Below are positions 27,688 to 36,800 of a stretch of 64,000 nt of DNA, one piece after another. The notes below the pieces were generated by a model. The model saw only the letters and a list, made by a program, of their open reading frames with translations. It was not told the origin of the DNA and ran no database searches. Both the position numbers and the translations under genes were made by a program. Numbering within the stretch: position 1 is the stretch's first letter; each line of letters opens with the position of its first letter. This stretch comes from Flavobacterium suncheonense GH29-5 = DSM 17707 (lineage in GTDB: Bacteria > Bacteroidota > Bacteroidia > Flavobacteriales > Flavobacteriaceae), in NCBI RefSeq assembly GCF_000430025.1, contig NZ_AUCZ01000009.1, positions 62,001 to 126,000 on the forward strand. Reading direction: 5' to 3'.

Positions 27688-29496
27688 TTAATGGCTCATC
27701 CCTTTTTCCTTGCGTTCCAATTCGGCCTGAAGTTCTTCAATAACCGGACGTACGGTACTTTCCGGCAAATCGGCAATGCGGATGTACATCAGTCCGTCCA
27801 CCGCATTGTTGAATAACGGATCGACGTTAAAGGCTACCACGCGGGCATTCTGTTTGATGTATTTCTTAATCAATACCGGTAAACGCAGGCTGGACGGTTC
27901 AATTTCGTCGATAATTTTGTCGAATTTGTTCAGATCCGCTTCGGCTTCGTTGAAAACAAAATCTTTATCGGCATCTTTTAATTTTACTTTGTATTCGAGC
28001 TTTGGATGTACGTATTGCGCTACATACGGGTCGTAATAGTGTGACTTCATGAACTCAATCATCAGCGATTTCGAGAAATCCGAAAATTGGTTGCTGATGC
28101 TCACCCCGCCAATCAGATACTTGTGTTCCGGATAACGGAGTGTCGTATGTACAATCCCTTTCCAAAGCAGAAACAGCGGCATCGGTTTCTGTTGGTATTC
28201 CTTTACGATGAATGCGCGTCCCATTTCGATGGATTTGCTCATCATGTCGTATAGTTCCGGTTCAAAGCGAAACAGTTCCTGCAGGTAAAACCCGTCGATT
28301 CCGTGGTCGGCAAAGATTTCGGTTCCCAATCCCATGCGGTAGGCGCCTGCAATCAATTGGGCATCTTCGTCCCACAGGAACATATGGTAATAGTAATTGT
28401 CGTATTTGTCCAAATCCAGCGACTCGTTCGTGCCTTCGCCCACTTCGCGGAAAGTAATCTCTCGCAAACGTCCGATTTCGTGAAGAATGTTCGGGATTTT
28501 ATCAGCTTTGACAAAAAACACTTCGTAGTTCTTGCTTTGCAGCATGCGGTACGTGCCGGTGCGCAATTCGGCAATTTCCTGAAGAATTTGCTCGTGGTTG
28601 GCTGGTTTGGCAATCTGTTTCGGGCTTTTCGGAGCTTTTAAAATGGGAGTTTGCAGCAATTTTCCGTTGGTGTCGTTTTCAAACACATTTGCCAGCATAT
28701 AGGTTTTTCTGCGCAGGAATTCGGAATATTCTTCGATGGTTTCGTGCTCGTTCTGTTCGGCTACCGAAATCGGTTTTCCGATGCGTACTTTGATAACGCG
28801 ATCTTTTTGCGTAAGCAACTCGGAAGGCAGTTTTGCGGTACGCAGCGTGTCGTTTATTTTCGATAAAAAGTAAAACAGTTTGCTGTTCTGCGCGTGAAAG
28901 TAAATCGGAATAACCGGTACCTGCGCTTTGCGGATTACTTTGATGGCGCCTTCTTCCCAGGGTTTGTCCACCACTAATTTTCCGTCTTTGTAGGTGGAAA
29001 CTTCCCCGGCCGGAAAAATCCCCAAAGGTTTGCCGTCGCTTAAATGACGAAAGGTTTCCTTCAGTCCGATTACGCTCGATTTGGCATCTTTGTGATTTTC
29101 AAACGGATTAACCGGCATGATGTACGGCTTCATCGGTTCGATGCGGTGCAGCAGGAAATTGGCGATGATTTTGAAATTCGGCTCTTTTTCCAGCATCAGT
29201 TTTAGGAGTAAAATCCCGTCGATGCCGCCCAGCGGATGGTTCGAAATCGTGATGTATGGCCCTTCTTTCGGGAGGCGTTTTAAATCTTCTTCCGGAATTT
29301 CAAACTTAATGTGGAACTCGTCCAGTATAGCATTCAGAAACTCAACATCTTTTAAATGTTTGTTTCGGTTGTAGATGTCGTTTAGGGTGGAAATGCGGAG
29401 CACCTTCATCAGCAGCCAGCCGGAAAATGTTCCTAACATTCCGTATTTGTCGGTTTTTATGGCTTTTGCAACTTCTTTAGCGGTAACTAACCCCAT
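27688..29496 (-). CDS. olsF: Bifunctional acyltransferase, OlsF-like (ornithine lipid synthesis)
   Basis: A 602-residue fusion. The N-terminal part (about 60-270) is a PlsC-type acyltransferase with ISNHPLGGIDG (H87, D93) and FPAGEVST; the C-terminal part (about 310-560) is a GNAT-like N-acyltransferase resembling OlsB, with RLREITFREVGEG. This is the layout of OlsF, known from Serratia and Flavobacterium johnsoniae, which makes ornithine lipids in two steps. The match is on domain order and motifs and has not been tested against neighbours in the family. Confidence 0.75.
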   Translation of the reverse strand: MGLVTAKEVAKAIKTDKYGMLGTFSGWLLMKVLRISTLNDIYNRNKHLKDVEFLNAILDEFHIKFEIPEEDLKRLPKEGPYITISNHPLGGIDGILLLKLMLEKEPNFKIIANFLLHRIEPMKPYIMPVNPFENHKDAKSSVIGLKETFRHLSDGKPLGIFPAGEVSTYKDGKLVVDKPWEEGAIKVIRKAQVPVIPIYFHAQNSKLFYFLSKINDTLRTAKLPSELLTQKDRVIKVRIGKPISVAEQNEHETIEEYSEFLRRKTYMLANVFENDTNGKLLQTPILKAPKSPKQIAKPANHEQILQEIAELRTGTYRMLQSKNYEVFFVKADKIPNILHEIGRLREITFREVGEGTNESLDLDKYDNYYYHMFLWDEDAQLIAGAYRMGLGTEIFADHGIDGFYLQELFRFEPELYDMMSKSIEMGRAFIVKEYQQKPMPLFLLWKGIVHTTLRYPEHKYLIGGVSISNQFSDFSKSLMIEFMKSHYYDPYVAQYVHPKLEYKVKLKDADKDFVFNEAEADLNKFDKIIDEIEPSSLRLPVLIKKYIKQNARVVAFNVDPLFNNAVDGLMYIRIADLPESTVRPVIEELQAELERKEKGMSH

Positions 29497-29663
29497 TTAT
29501 TCTTCATTTTGGCGATAAAAACAAAGATAGTAATTCTGTTGAATGCCGAAAGTAAAAATCAATATTATTGTGACTTTTCAGCGGATTATTTCCGCCAGGT
29601 AATTGACACTGAATTGTTTATAACATTTGCGCAAAACGGTTACAAAAGTGAGCGTTTTTTGGT

Positions 29664-29671
29664 TATTTTTG
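29664..29671 (+). promoter_or_regulatory. -7 element of the exonuclease III gene
   Basis: TATTTTTG lies 18 bases before the ATG at 29690. A longer open frame starting at 29627 would begin upstream of this promoter, which supports the later start. Confidence 0.45.
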
Positions 29672-29689
29672 GAAAAATTAAACACCAGA

Positions 29690-30451
29690 ATGAAGATTAT
29701 CTCCTATAACGTTAACGGAATCCGTGCCGCTATTGCCAAAGGTTTTTTGGAATGGCTGAAAAGCGCGAGTCCGGATGTTATTTGCCTTCAGGAAATTAAA
29801 GCCATACACGAACAGATTCCGGTCATGGAAATTGAGGCGGCCGGTTATCCGTATCAGTATTATTTCCCTGCGGAAAAGAAAGGCTACAGCGGCGTGGCCA
29901 TCCTGTCTAAAGTAGCGCCCAAAAACGTAGTGTACGGTACCGGCATTGAATACATGGACAAAGAAGGCCGTAACCTGCGCGCCGATTTCGACGATTTTTC
30001 CGTGATGAGCTTGTATTTGCCGTCCGGGACCAACATGGACCGTTTGAGCCATAAGTTTCAGTACATGGACGATTTTCAGGAGTACATCAACAACCTGAAA
30101 AAAGAAATCCCGAACCTGATTATCTGCGGCGATTACAACATTTGTCACGAAGCGATTGATATACACGATCCCATCCGCAATGCCAAAGTGTCCGGTTTTT
30201 TGCCGGAAGAACGCGCCTGGCTGGACGGTTTTATGAAAAGCGGATTCATCGACAGTTTCCGTCATTTCAACAAAGAACCCCACAATTACAGCTGGTGGAG
30301 TTACCGAGCCAATGCCCGCAACAACAACAAAGGCTGGAGAATCGATTACAATCTGGTGAGCGAACCGCTGAAAAACAAAATGAAACGCGCCGTGATTTTA
30401 CCGGAAGCCAAACATTCCGACCATTGTCCGGTGTTGGTGGAGATGATGTAG
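29690..30451 (+). CDS. xth: Exodeoxyribonuclease III
   Basis: An AP endonuclease/3'-5' exonuclease of base-excision repair. The start MKIISYNVNGIRAA is the normal family N-terminus, giving 253 residues; ORF extension upstream adds unrelated residues. Catalytic motifs are LQEIK (metal-binding Glu), GDYNICHEAIDIH and SDHCPVL (catalytic Asp-His). It is divergent from the OlsF-like gene. Confidence 0.95.
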   Translation: MKIISYNVNGIRAAIAKGFLEWLKSASPDVICLQEIKAIHEQIPVMEIEAAGYPYQYYFPAEKKGYSGVAILSKVAPKNVVYGTGIEYMDKEGRNLRADFDDFSVMSLYLPSGTNMDRLSHKFQYMDDFQEYINNLKKEIPNLIICGDYNICHEAIDIHDPIRNAKVSGFLPEERAWLDGFMKSGFIDSFRHFNKEPHNYSWWSYRANARNNNKGWRIDYNLVSEPLKNKMKRAVILPEAKHSDHCPVLVEMM

Positions 30452-30541
30452 GTGAGGGATAAGTAAAAAGAGACAAGGAATAAGAGAAAAGAACATAGAA
30501 AACAGAACCAAGATTAAAATAAACGCTAAATACCACAAAAA

Positions 30542-31507
30542 ATGATAAAACAAGTATCCGTAGGCGTTTTGGCTTTGGCCTTAACCACTTCGTGTGTGTC
30601 GAAAAAGATGTACACAGATTTAGAAACCAAATTTGCCGATTTAAAGAAAGAAAACCGTGCTTTGGCTGATGAAAACGAAGGCTTGAAAACCAACAAAAAC
30701 CAGTTGGAATTAGACAAAACCACGTTACAGGCCGAGTTGGACAAACTGAAAGCCGAAAGAGACAAACTGGCTGCCGATTATGCTGCGGCGAGCAACAACC
30801 TGAAAACGTTACAGTCGTCTTACAGCGCTTTAGAGAAAAACAGCGATGAAGCGTTACAGTCGAACATGAACAAAAACCGCGAATTGTTGGCGCAGCTGGA
30901 AGCAAAAGAAAAAGCGTTGGCCGCAGAAAGAGCCCGTCTGGACAAATTAAACAAAGATCTGAAAGACCGTTCCGACCGCGTGAACGAACTGGAAAGCATG
31001 ATTGCCGCGAAAGAAGCCGCGATGAACAAACTGAAAGAAACCCTGTCGAAATCGTTAAAAGCGTTTGAAGGAAAAGGGTTGACCGTAGAGCAGAAAAACG
31101 GCAAAGTTTACGTTTCCATGGAAAACAAATTGCTTTTTGATTCGGGAAGCTGGGTGGTTAATTCCGAAGGGAAAAAAGCCGTGGATTTGGTTGGAAAAGT
31201 ATTGGCCGACAATCCGGACATCGCCGTACTGATTGAAGGACATACCGACAACGATAAAATCACCGGAACCATTGGCGGCGGTGTGGAAAACAACTGGGAT
31301 TTATCGACCAAACGTGCCACAGCCATCGTAAACATCCTGACATCCAATGCCATGGTGCGCAAAGAAAACCTGACCGCAGCCGGACGCGGGGAATATTCCC
31401 CATTGGCTTCAAATGAAACAGCCGAAGGCAAAGCGAAAAACCGTCGTATCGAAATCATTCTGACGCCGAAACTGGATGAAATCTCCAAATTATTGAATGA
31501 AATTTAA
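30542..31507 (+). CDS. OmpA-family lipoprotein with long coiled coil
   Basis: A 321-residue protein. The lipobox ALALTTSC places the lipidated Cys at 18. A long, heptad-rich coiled coil spans about 25-185, and an OmpA C-terminal domain follows at about 195-310, with IEGHTDND, the helix LSTKRATAIVNIL and KNRRIEIILTP. It probably ties the envelope to peptidoglycan. The upstream 90 bases are A/G-rich with no promoter match. Confidence 0.9.
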   Translation: MIKQVSVGVLALALTTSCVSKKMYTDLETKFADLKKENRALADENEGLKTNKNQLELDKTTLQAELDKLKAERDKLAADYAAASNNLKTLQSSYSALEKNSDEALQSNMNKNRELLAQLEAKEKALAAERARLDKLNKDLKDRSDRVNELESMIAAKEAAMNKLKETLSKSLKAFEGKGLTVEQKNGKVYVSMENKLLFDSGSWVVNSEGKKAVDLVGKVLADNPDIAVLIEGHTDNDKITGTIGGGVENNWDLSTKRATAIVNILTSNAMVRKENLTAAGRGEYSPLASNETAEGKAKNRRIEIILTPKLDEISKLLNEI

Positions 31508-31533
31508 GACAAGACACTAAGGTGTTAAGATTC

Positions 31534-31570
31534 AAAGGCTCTAAGGGAAATCTTAGGGCCTTTTGTTTTA
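31534..31570 (+). terminator. Terminator of the OmpA-family gene
   Basis: AAAGGCTCTAAG (31534-31545) pairs with CTTAGGGCCTTTT (31552-31564) with one G-U pair and a GGAAAT loop, followed by TTTTGTTTTA. Confidence 0.8.
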
Positions 31571-31609
31571 AAAAAATGCTGTTGGCTGTGGTAACTGGCA
31601 ACTAAATTT

Positions 31610-31617
31610 TAACTTTG
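31610..31617 (+). promoter_or_regulatory. -7 element of the aldo/keto reductase gene
   Basis: TAACTTTG lies 26 bases before the ATG at 31644. No TTG at the preferred distance was found. Confidence 0.4.
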
Positions 31618-31643
31618 CACCTCAGAATCTCAGAACCTTCAAA

Positions 31644-32681
31644 ATGAAATACACCATTCTGCCCCATACCGATTTAAAAGTCAGTGAAATCTGTTTAGGC
31701 ACCATGACTTTCGGCAACCAAAACACCGAAGCTGAAGCCCATTTCCAACTCGATTACGCCGTCGAAAGAGGCATCAATTTCATCGACACGGCCGAAATGT
31801 ACCCGATTGGCGGAAACGAGCACATTTTCGGCAGCACCGAACGTTACATCGGCACGTGGTTGGCTAAAAACAAGCACAAACGCGAAGAACTTGTGGTGGC
31901 GACCAAAATCGCCGGACCGAACCGCGGCATGAGTTACATTCGTCAGCCGTTGGATTTTTCCAAAAAGAGTTTGCACGAAGCGGTGGGACTTAGCCTGAAA
32001 AACCTCCAGACAGAGTATATCGATTTGTATCAGATGCACTGGCCGGAGCGTGTGATGAACATGTTCGGAAAACGCGGAATATCCGATATCGACCACCAAT
32101 GGCAGGACAATATTTTAGAAGTGTTGACCACGTTTGACGGGCTTATCAAAGAAGGGAAAATCAGGCACATCGGGGTTTCCAACGAAAATCCCTGGGGTGT
32201 GATGAAATTTTTAAACGAAGCGGAAAAACACAATTTGCCGCGCATTGCCACCATACAAAATCCTTATTCGCTCCTGAACCGTTTGTTTGAGGTGGGTTTA
32301 TCTGAAATCTGTATGCGTGAAAACGTAGGCTTGTTGGCCTATTCACCGCTTGGTTTCGGCTTCCTAACCGGAAAACATTTGAACGGTATTGTGCCGGAAT
32401 CGCGTTTGGGCCTGTTTCCGCATTTTACGCGTTATACCAACGAGAACTGCTTCAAAGTGACCAAAATGTACCAGGATTTGGCGCACAGTCTGGGCTTAAC
32501 TTTAACGGAACTGTCCATAGCGTTTGTGCACCATCAAAAGTTTGTGATTTCGACGATTATAGGCGCGACTTCGTTGGATCAGTTGGAAGAAAACATCAAT
32601 GCGTTTGACGTGCGTTTAACCGATGCGGTATTGGATGAAATCAATACAATTCAGGAAAAAATCCCGAACCCGGCGCCGTAA
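31644..32681 (+). CDS. Aldo/keto reductase (Tas-like)
   Basis: A 345-residue NADPH-dependent reductase. The catalytic tetrad is visible: Asp and Tyr in FIDTAEMYP, Lys in VATKIAG, His in LYQMHWPE. The long loop and the YPIGGNEHIFGSTE region resemble the Tas/YdhF group. Substrate unknown. It ends exactly where the convergent sugar-dehydrogenase gene ends (no intergenic base). Confidence 0.9.
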   Translation: MKYTILPHTDLKVSEICLGTMTFGNQNTEAEAHFQLDYAVERGINFIDTAEMYPIGGNEHIFGSTERYIGTWLAKNKHKREELVVATKIAGPNRGMSYIRQPLDFSKKSLHEAVGLSLKNLQTEYIDLYQMHWPERVMNMFGKRGISDIDHQWQDNILEVLTTFDGLIKEGKIRHIGVSNENPWGVMKFLNEAEKHNLPRIATIQNPYSLLNRLFEVGLSEICMRENVGLLAYSPLGFGFLTGKHLNGIVPESRLGLFPHFTRYTNENCFKVTKMYQDLAHSLGLTLTELSIAFVHHQKFVISTIIGATSLDQLEENINAFDVRLTDAVLDEINTIQEKIPNPAP

Positions 32682-34058
32682 TCAAAATTTAATCAATTTG
32701 TGCACGGAGGTCAAGCCAAGATTGTCCGTCAGTTTCAGGAAATAAAAACCAGCCTGTAAATTCTCTGTATTCAGAGAAAGCAGAGGCTGGTTTACTGTTT
32801 TTTTACTGACTATTTTTTTTCCGTTGGCGTCCAGCAAGACGATCGAAGTCGCATAATTCATTGCATTGGAATGTTGAATATAGACTTCCGATTTTACCGG
32901 ATTCGGATAAATACGAAAAGAGGTTTTCCCAAATGCTGCGGTGCTTAAAGAACTGTCGGTAATTTTGTAAATCGTTCCATTGCCAATCGACGCCACATAC
33001 AATTCACCGTTCACATCTTCGCCAAACGTCACGAAATTGTTGCCGGAAAAGGTAGCGGAAAACGTCACATTGCCTGAAGCATCACTCATGCCGATCTGCG
33101 CTTTACAATAATCGGAAAAGAAATACTTGCCCTGAAAATTCGGGAATTGCGAGCCGCGGTACACATAACCGCCGGTAATCGAACAAAAACCACCGCTGTG
33201 TTCGGTAGTCAGTAACGGCGCTTTCATGGTGTTTTGCGGGGCACAACCCGTGGTGTTGTAAGCTGCATTGCCTTCATAACAGCGCCAGCCGTAGTTCAAA
33301 CCGCTTTCGGTGGAAGCCGCCCGGTTGACTTCTTCGTACAGATTCTGTCCGACATCCGCAATCCATAAATCACCGGTTAAACGGTCAAACGAGAATTTCC
33401 ACGGATTGCGCAAACCAATCGCCCAGATTTCATCGGCACCAGTCACTCCCACATACGGATTGGTTGGAGGAATACCATACGGAGTGCCGGAATTGACGTC
33501 AATCCGAAGCATCTTTCCTAATAACTCATTGATATTCTGCGCTCTGTTTCCCGGATCGCCACCGCTGCCGCCATCGCCCATACCGATATAGAGATACCCG
33601 TCAGGACCGAATTTCAAAGTCCCACCGTTGTGGTTGGAAAAAGGCTGTGCAATGGTCAGCAGAATAGTGCCGGCAGGATTGGCAATATCCGGATTGGAAC
33701 TGTTTACTGAATAACGGGCAATAACCGTATTTCCGCTCAGGTTTGTATAATTGATGTAAAAAAAGCCGTTGGAAGCATAATCAGGGTGAAAAGCCAAACC
33801 CAATAAACCCTGCTCGCCGCTTTGATTGGTTAAGGAACTGATGTTGAGAAAAGGCGTCGCATTGGTGGTGCCGTTGCTGTTCAGAATTTTGATAAGCCCG
33901 TCCTGTTCCACCACGAAAAGCCGGCTGTCACCGCAATTCTCGATAGCCACCGGCGAAGCAAAACCGGTAGCAAACGTTTGAAGGCCGACGGTTCCGGTTT
34001 GTGATTGGCTTTCGCACGAAAAGAAAACCAAAACAATTAAAAAGCGCAATAATTTCAT
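32682..34058 (-). CDS. PQQ-type sugar dehydrogenase with T9SS sorting domain
   Basis: A 458-residue exported protein. The glucose/sorbosone dehydrogenase beta-propeller spans about 25-360, with GEQGLLGLAFHPDY, GPDGYLYIGMGDGGSGGDP and RNPWKFSFD. The last 75 residues are a T9SS sorting domain (FRIYPNPVKSEVYIQHS). The start has a hydrophobic segment with FFSC, either a lipobox or a plain signal peptide. It probably oxidises sugars outside the outer membrane with PQQ, if the cofactor is available. Confidence 0.88.
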   Translation of the reverse strand: MKLLRFLIVLVFFSCESQSQTGTVGLQTFATGFASPVAIENCGDSRLFVVEQDGLIKILNSNGTTNATPFLNISSLTNQSGEQGLLGLAFHPDYASNGFFYINYTNLSGNTVIARYSVNSSNPDIANPAGTILLTIAQPFSNHNGGTLKFGPDGYLYIGMGDGGSGGDPGNRAQNINELLGKMLRIDVNSGTPYGIPPTNPYVGVTGADEIWAIGLRNPWKFSFDRLTGDLWIADVGQNLYEEVNRAASTESGLNYGWRCYEGNAAYNTTGCAPQNTMKAPLLTTEHSGGFCSITGGYVYRGSQFPNFQGKYFFSDYCKAQIGMSDASGNVTFSATFSGNNFVTFGEDVNGELYVASIGNGTIYKITDSSLSTAAFGKTSFRIYPNPVKSEVYIQHSNAMNYATSIVLLDANGKKIVSKKTVNQPLLSLNTENLQAGFYFLKLTDNLGLTSVHKLIKF

Positions 34059-34089
34059 AGCGTAATGATTTGGTTATCATAAAATTATA

Positions 34090-34116
34090 AAAAAATCCCG
34101 ACACTTGGGCCGGGAA
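34090..34116 (-). terminator. Terminator of the toroid/VWA operon
   Basis: On the minus strand TCCCG and CGGGA pair across a 10-base loop, followed by a T-run (plus-strand A-run at 34088-34095). Confidence 0.65.
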
Positions 34117-34137
34117 ATTTGTTAGGAATATCCGCTT

Positions 34138-35310
34138 TTACTTTTCAACCGTATACCCTTTGGTTTTGGCAAAGGCAATCACCGAGGAATTAATCGCACC
34201 ACCCAAATCGTCCTGAGTCTTGGTTTTTTTCATCTCGGCATCGATATATGCCTGACGTTTTTTAGCCAGTTCCCCGATTTCTTTCTGAATGGCTTCGCGT
34301 TCTTTCGATTTTTGCTCCACATAAGCCTTGATTTCCGCTTTGGATTTGTTTTGGAGTTCTTTTGGTAATTCTTCTTTTTTCAGTTTGTCAATCGCACCTT
34401 TGTCGTCTTTTACCTTGTCGACTAAATCCCAGCTGTCGTTTTTGTAGGCCGCTTTGGATTTACTCACCGCACGTTCCGCAAAATTGGCAGCCGAAACACC
34501 TTGTGCATTGGCATCCTGCATTTCCTGGTTCATCTTTTTGGAATGTCCCATCGAACCGTAACCGATGTAAGTGTCGTTAATTTTGGCATTGCATTCCGAA
34601 ATGCGCACATCGTAAGGCGTGGCAATGTAAAGCACGGCTCTGTTGGAATCGATGTTAAAATATTTACCTTTTCCGATATCTGCGCCGTCTTTCCAGAAGG
34701 TACGGATGCCTTCTTCCTGATTGCCGCAGAAAATGGTATTGACGTAAATGTCTTTTTTCAGCGCGTCACTAATTGCTTCTTTGTAGTGAACACTGCCCTG
34801 ATTAAAGGGTTCGTTTCCGGCGATGTACACCAGTTTCATGTCGGAAGCGTCTTTGCCCCAGTTTAACTGTTTGGTCGCATCGGCAATTACGGCCCCGCAA
34901 TATTCCGAACCGCCGTTGGTGCGCAGGGCGAACAGTTTTTCGGAAATCAGGTCCAAATCGGAAGTAAGCGGCGCTACCTGCCGGATGTAATTGGATGACG
35001 CAGAAAGGCCGTCGTTCCCGTACTCGTACAAGCCGATTTCAATATCCGGCGTTTTGCCGTGGTATTTCAGCGTGGTTAAGGTGTTGACGATGTTCCACAA
35101 ACGGGATTTCGCCTGTTCGATTAGTCCGTCCATGCTGTTGGAAGTGTCCAATAAAATGGCCACCTGAATTTTGGTGTTTTCCGCTTTAACGGTTTTTTCA
35201 GCAATTACGGGGATTAAGGATTTTGCATCTTCTTTGTGATTGAAATTCGTGCCGTTTGCAAAAGAAAAAACGGTTGCAAAAAGGGCTGAAATAATAAGTG
35301 TACGTTTCAT
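34138..35310 (-). CDS. Exported VWA-domain protein
   Basis: A 390-residue protein with a signal peptide (MKRTLIISALFATVFSFANG) and a von Willebrand A domain at about 48-235; the metal-site motif DTSNS is intact in QVAILLDTSNSMDG. The last third is Lys/Glu-rich and helical. VWA domains mediate metal-dependent protein contacts. It starts 18 bases after the toroid gene and ends at a terminator, so the two form one operon. Confidence 0.85.
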   Translation of the reverse strand: MKRTLIISALFATVFSFANGTNFNHKEDAKSLIPVIAEKTVKAENTKIQVAILLDTSNSMDGLIEQAKSRLWNIVNTLTTLKYHGKTPDIEIGLYEYGNDGLSASSNYIRQVAPLTSDLDLISEKLFALRTNGGSEYCGAVIADATKQLNWGKDASDMKLVYIAGNEPFNQGSVHYKEAISDALKKDIYVNTIFCGNQEEGIRTFWKDGADIGKGKYFNIDSNRAVLYIATPYDVRISECNAKINDTYIGYGSMGHSKKMNQEMQDANAQGVSAANFAERAVSKSKAAYKNDSWDLVDKVKDDKGAIDKLKKEELPKELQNKSKAEIKAYVEQKSKEREAIQKEIGELAKKRQAYIDAEMKKTKTQDDLGGAINSSVIAFAKTKGYTVEK

Positions 35311-35328
35311 GGTATTTGTCTTTTAAAA

Positions 35329-36651
35329 TTATTGTTGTAAGGTTTTGATATCGTTTTCAATGGTTAAAATCAACAGACAGGTGGCGGTACAAAAAACCGG
35401 ACTGGTGATGCAGTGGTGGCCGTTCCAGCTGCCGTTTTCGTTCTGGATTTTGATGATTTTTCCGCTCACGTTGTTGTACCAATGTTTCCAGTCGTTGTCT
35501 TTTTTCACGATTAAAGATTCGCCGGTTTGCAGAAAGCTCATGAATTCTTCCCCGCCGTTATTTCCGAAGCCGTTCATCACGTTGTCGTCCATGGCCTGTA
35601 CTTTGGCGGCTTTGTAGACTTTGCTGGCGACTTCATAGGAAGCGGCTTTTTCACGGGTAACGCCGATTTTCTCCAGATTTTCACGGTTCATTTCTGCTCT
35701 TCGGTCGATTTTCCCTTCGGCTTTGGCTTTTTCGAAGAGTTCCTCGGCTTCTTTGGCTTCTCCGGCACTACCGCGAACGGAACTGCTTACCGCATAGAGC
35801 ATGATGCCGGCGCCGTCTTCGGTTTTAGCGGTTTTGGCATCCGCATCGTAATTGCTTTTCTGATAATTTCGGGCGGCGGCAATTTTCTCTTTGTTTACTT
35901 TGATGTTTTTGTTTTTGGAAGCCTGCTCCAATCCGGCATTGGCAAACGACGACTGCAACACGCCCGCCCAACCGGCTCCGCTCACTTTTCCGTTGGGGTC
36001 ATAGGATTGTTCCACTTTGTCCACACAGATCTGGATGGCGTTTTCCACTCTTTTTTTAAGATTTCGGTCGGATAAAGTCGGTACCACCTGATTTAAGAAT
36101 TGAAGGGTTAAAGCAGCATCAATGTTTTGCCCCAGCTTTGTCTGAATTTGAGTGCCGCGCACTTGGGTGATGAATTCACTGTTCTTGTTTTTTTCCACTT
36201 CGGATAATAAAAAATCAAGCGCATGTTTAAGTTGCGTTTTGTATTTTCCTTTCTCAATGGAATACCCCATACGGTACAGGGCCATGGAAGCCATCGCGGT
36301 TGTAGCCGGATCGGAACTCACAGCATGCGGGTTCATTTCGCCCTGATTGCTGTGGGAACCCGCGCCCCAGCCTCCGTCGTTGTTTTGGGCGTCCACCAGC
36401 CATTTTTCACCTTTGTCTATGGCCGATGAGGTTTTGGAATCGTTTTTGTACTGCGCATAATCGGTTACGGACTGTTCGCCCATCACCGACATGAACACAC
36501 AGGGTTTTTCTTCAACAGCAGGTCTTTCAGTGGCAACTGCTAGTTTAGTTGGAAGAAATGTTTGTGGTTCACTAGGGAAAAGGGAATTATACGCCACTCC
36601 TGTAATCAAAACAGAAGCGCTCAAGACTGCAATTAGATTTTCCGTTTTCAT
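35329..36651 (-). CDS. Exported alpha/alpha-toroid repeat protein (squalene cyclase/prenyltransferase-like)
   Basis: A 440-residue protein with an N-terminal hydrophobic signal/anchor (about 5-20). It contains QxxxGxW-type repeats: QNNDGGWG near 90 and QNENGSWNG near 405, the hallmark of the alpha/alpha-toroid of squalene cyclases, prenyltransferases and complement-like thioester domains. No catalytic Asp motif (DxDD) and no thioester CGEQ motif was seen. It is therefore probably a binding fold, not a terpene enzyme. It shares an operon with the VWA gene. Confidence 0.8.
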   Translation of the reverse strand: MKTENLIAVLSASVLITGVAYNSLFPSEPQTFLPTKLAVATERPAVEEKPCVFMSVMGEQSVTDYAQYKNDSKTSSAIDKGEKWLVDAQNNDGGWGAGSHSNQGEMNPHAVSSDPATTAMASMALYRMGYSIEKGKYKTQLKHALDFLLSEVEKNKNSEFITQVRGTQIQTKLGQNIDAALTLQFLNQVVPTLSDRNLKKRVENAIQICVDKVEQSYDPNGKVSGAGWAGVLQSSFANAGLEQASKNKNIKVNKEKIAAARNYQKSNYDADAKTAKTEDGAGIMLYAVSSSVRGSAGEAKEAEELFEKAKAEGKIDRRAEMNRENLEKIGVTREKAASYEVASKVYKAAKVQAMDDNVMNGFGNNGGEEFMSFLQTGESLIVKKDNDWKHWYNNVSGKIIKIQNENGSWNGHHCITSPVFCTATCLLILTIENDIKTLQQ

Positions 36652-36800
36652 GATTTTTGGTTTAAGATTCTATCCCAAAATTATCCTGAGAAACCGCACG
36701 TTTTTTGCAGAATGGGTGAAACCGGCTTTTGACTTGGTGAAATCGCTTGCAGCACTGTTTTTAAAATAGTTTCTTTACATTTACACAGAAACCAATACGG

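Noticed and set aside
29678..30283. A 201-codon minus-strand open frame
   Set aside because: It is opposite exonuclease III, which has all its motifs.
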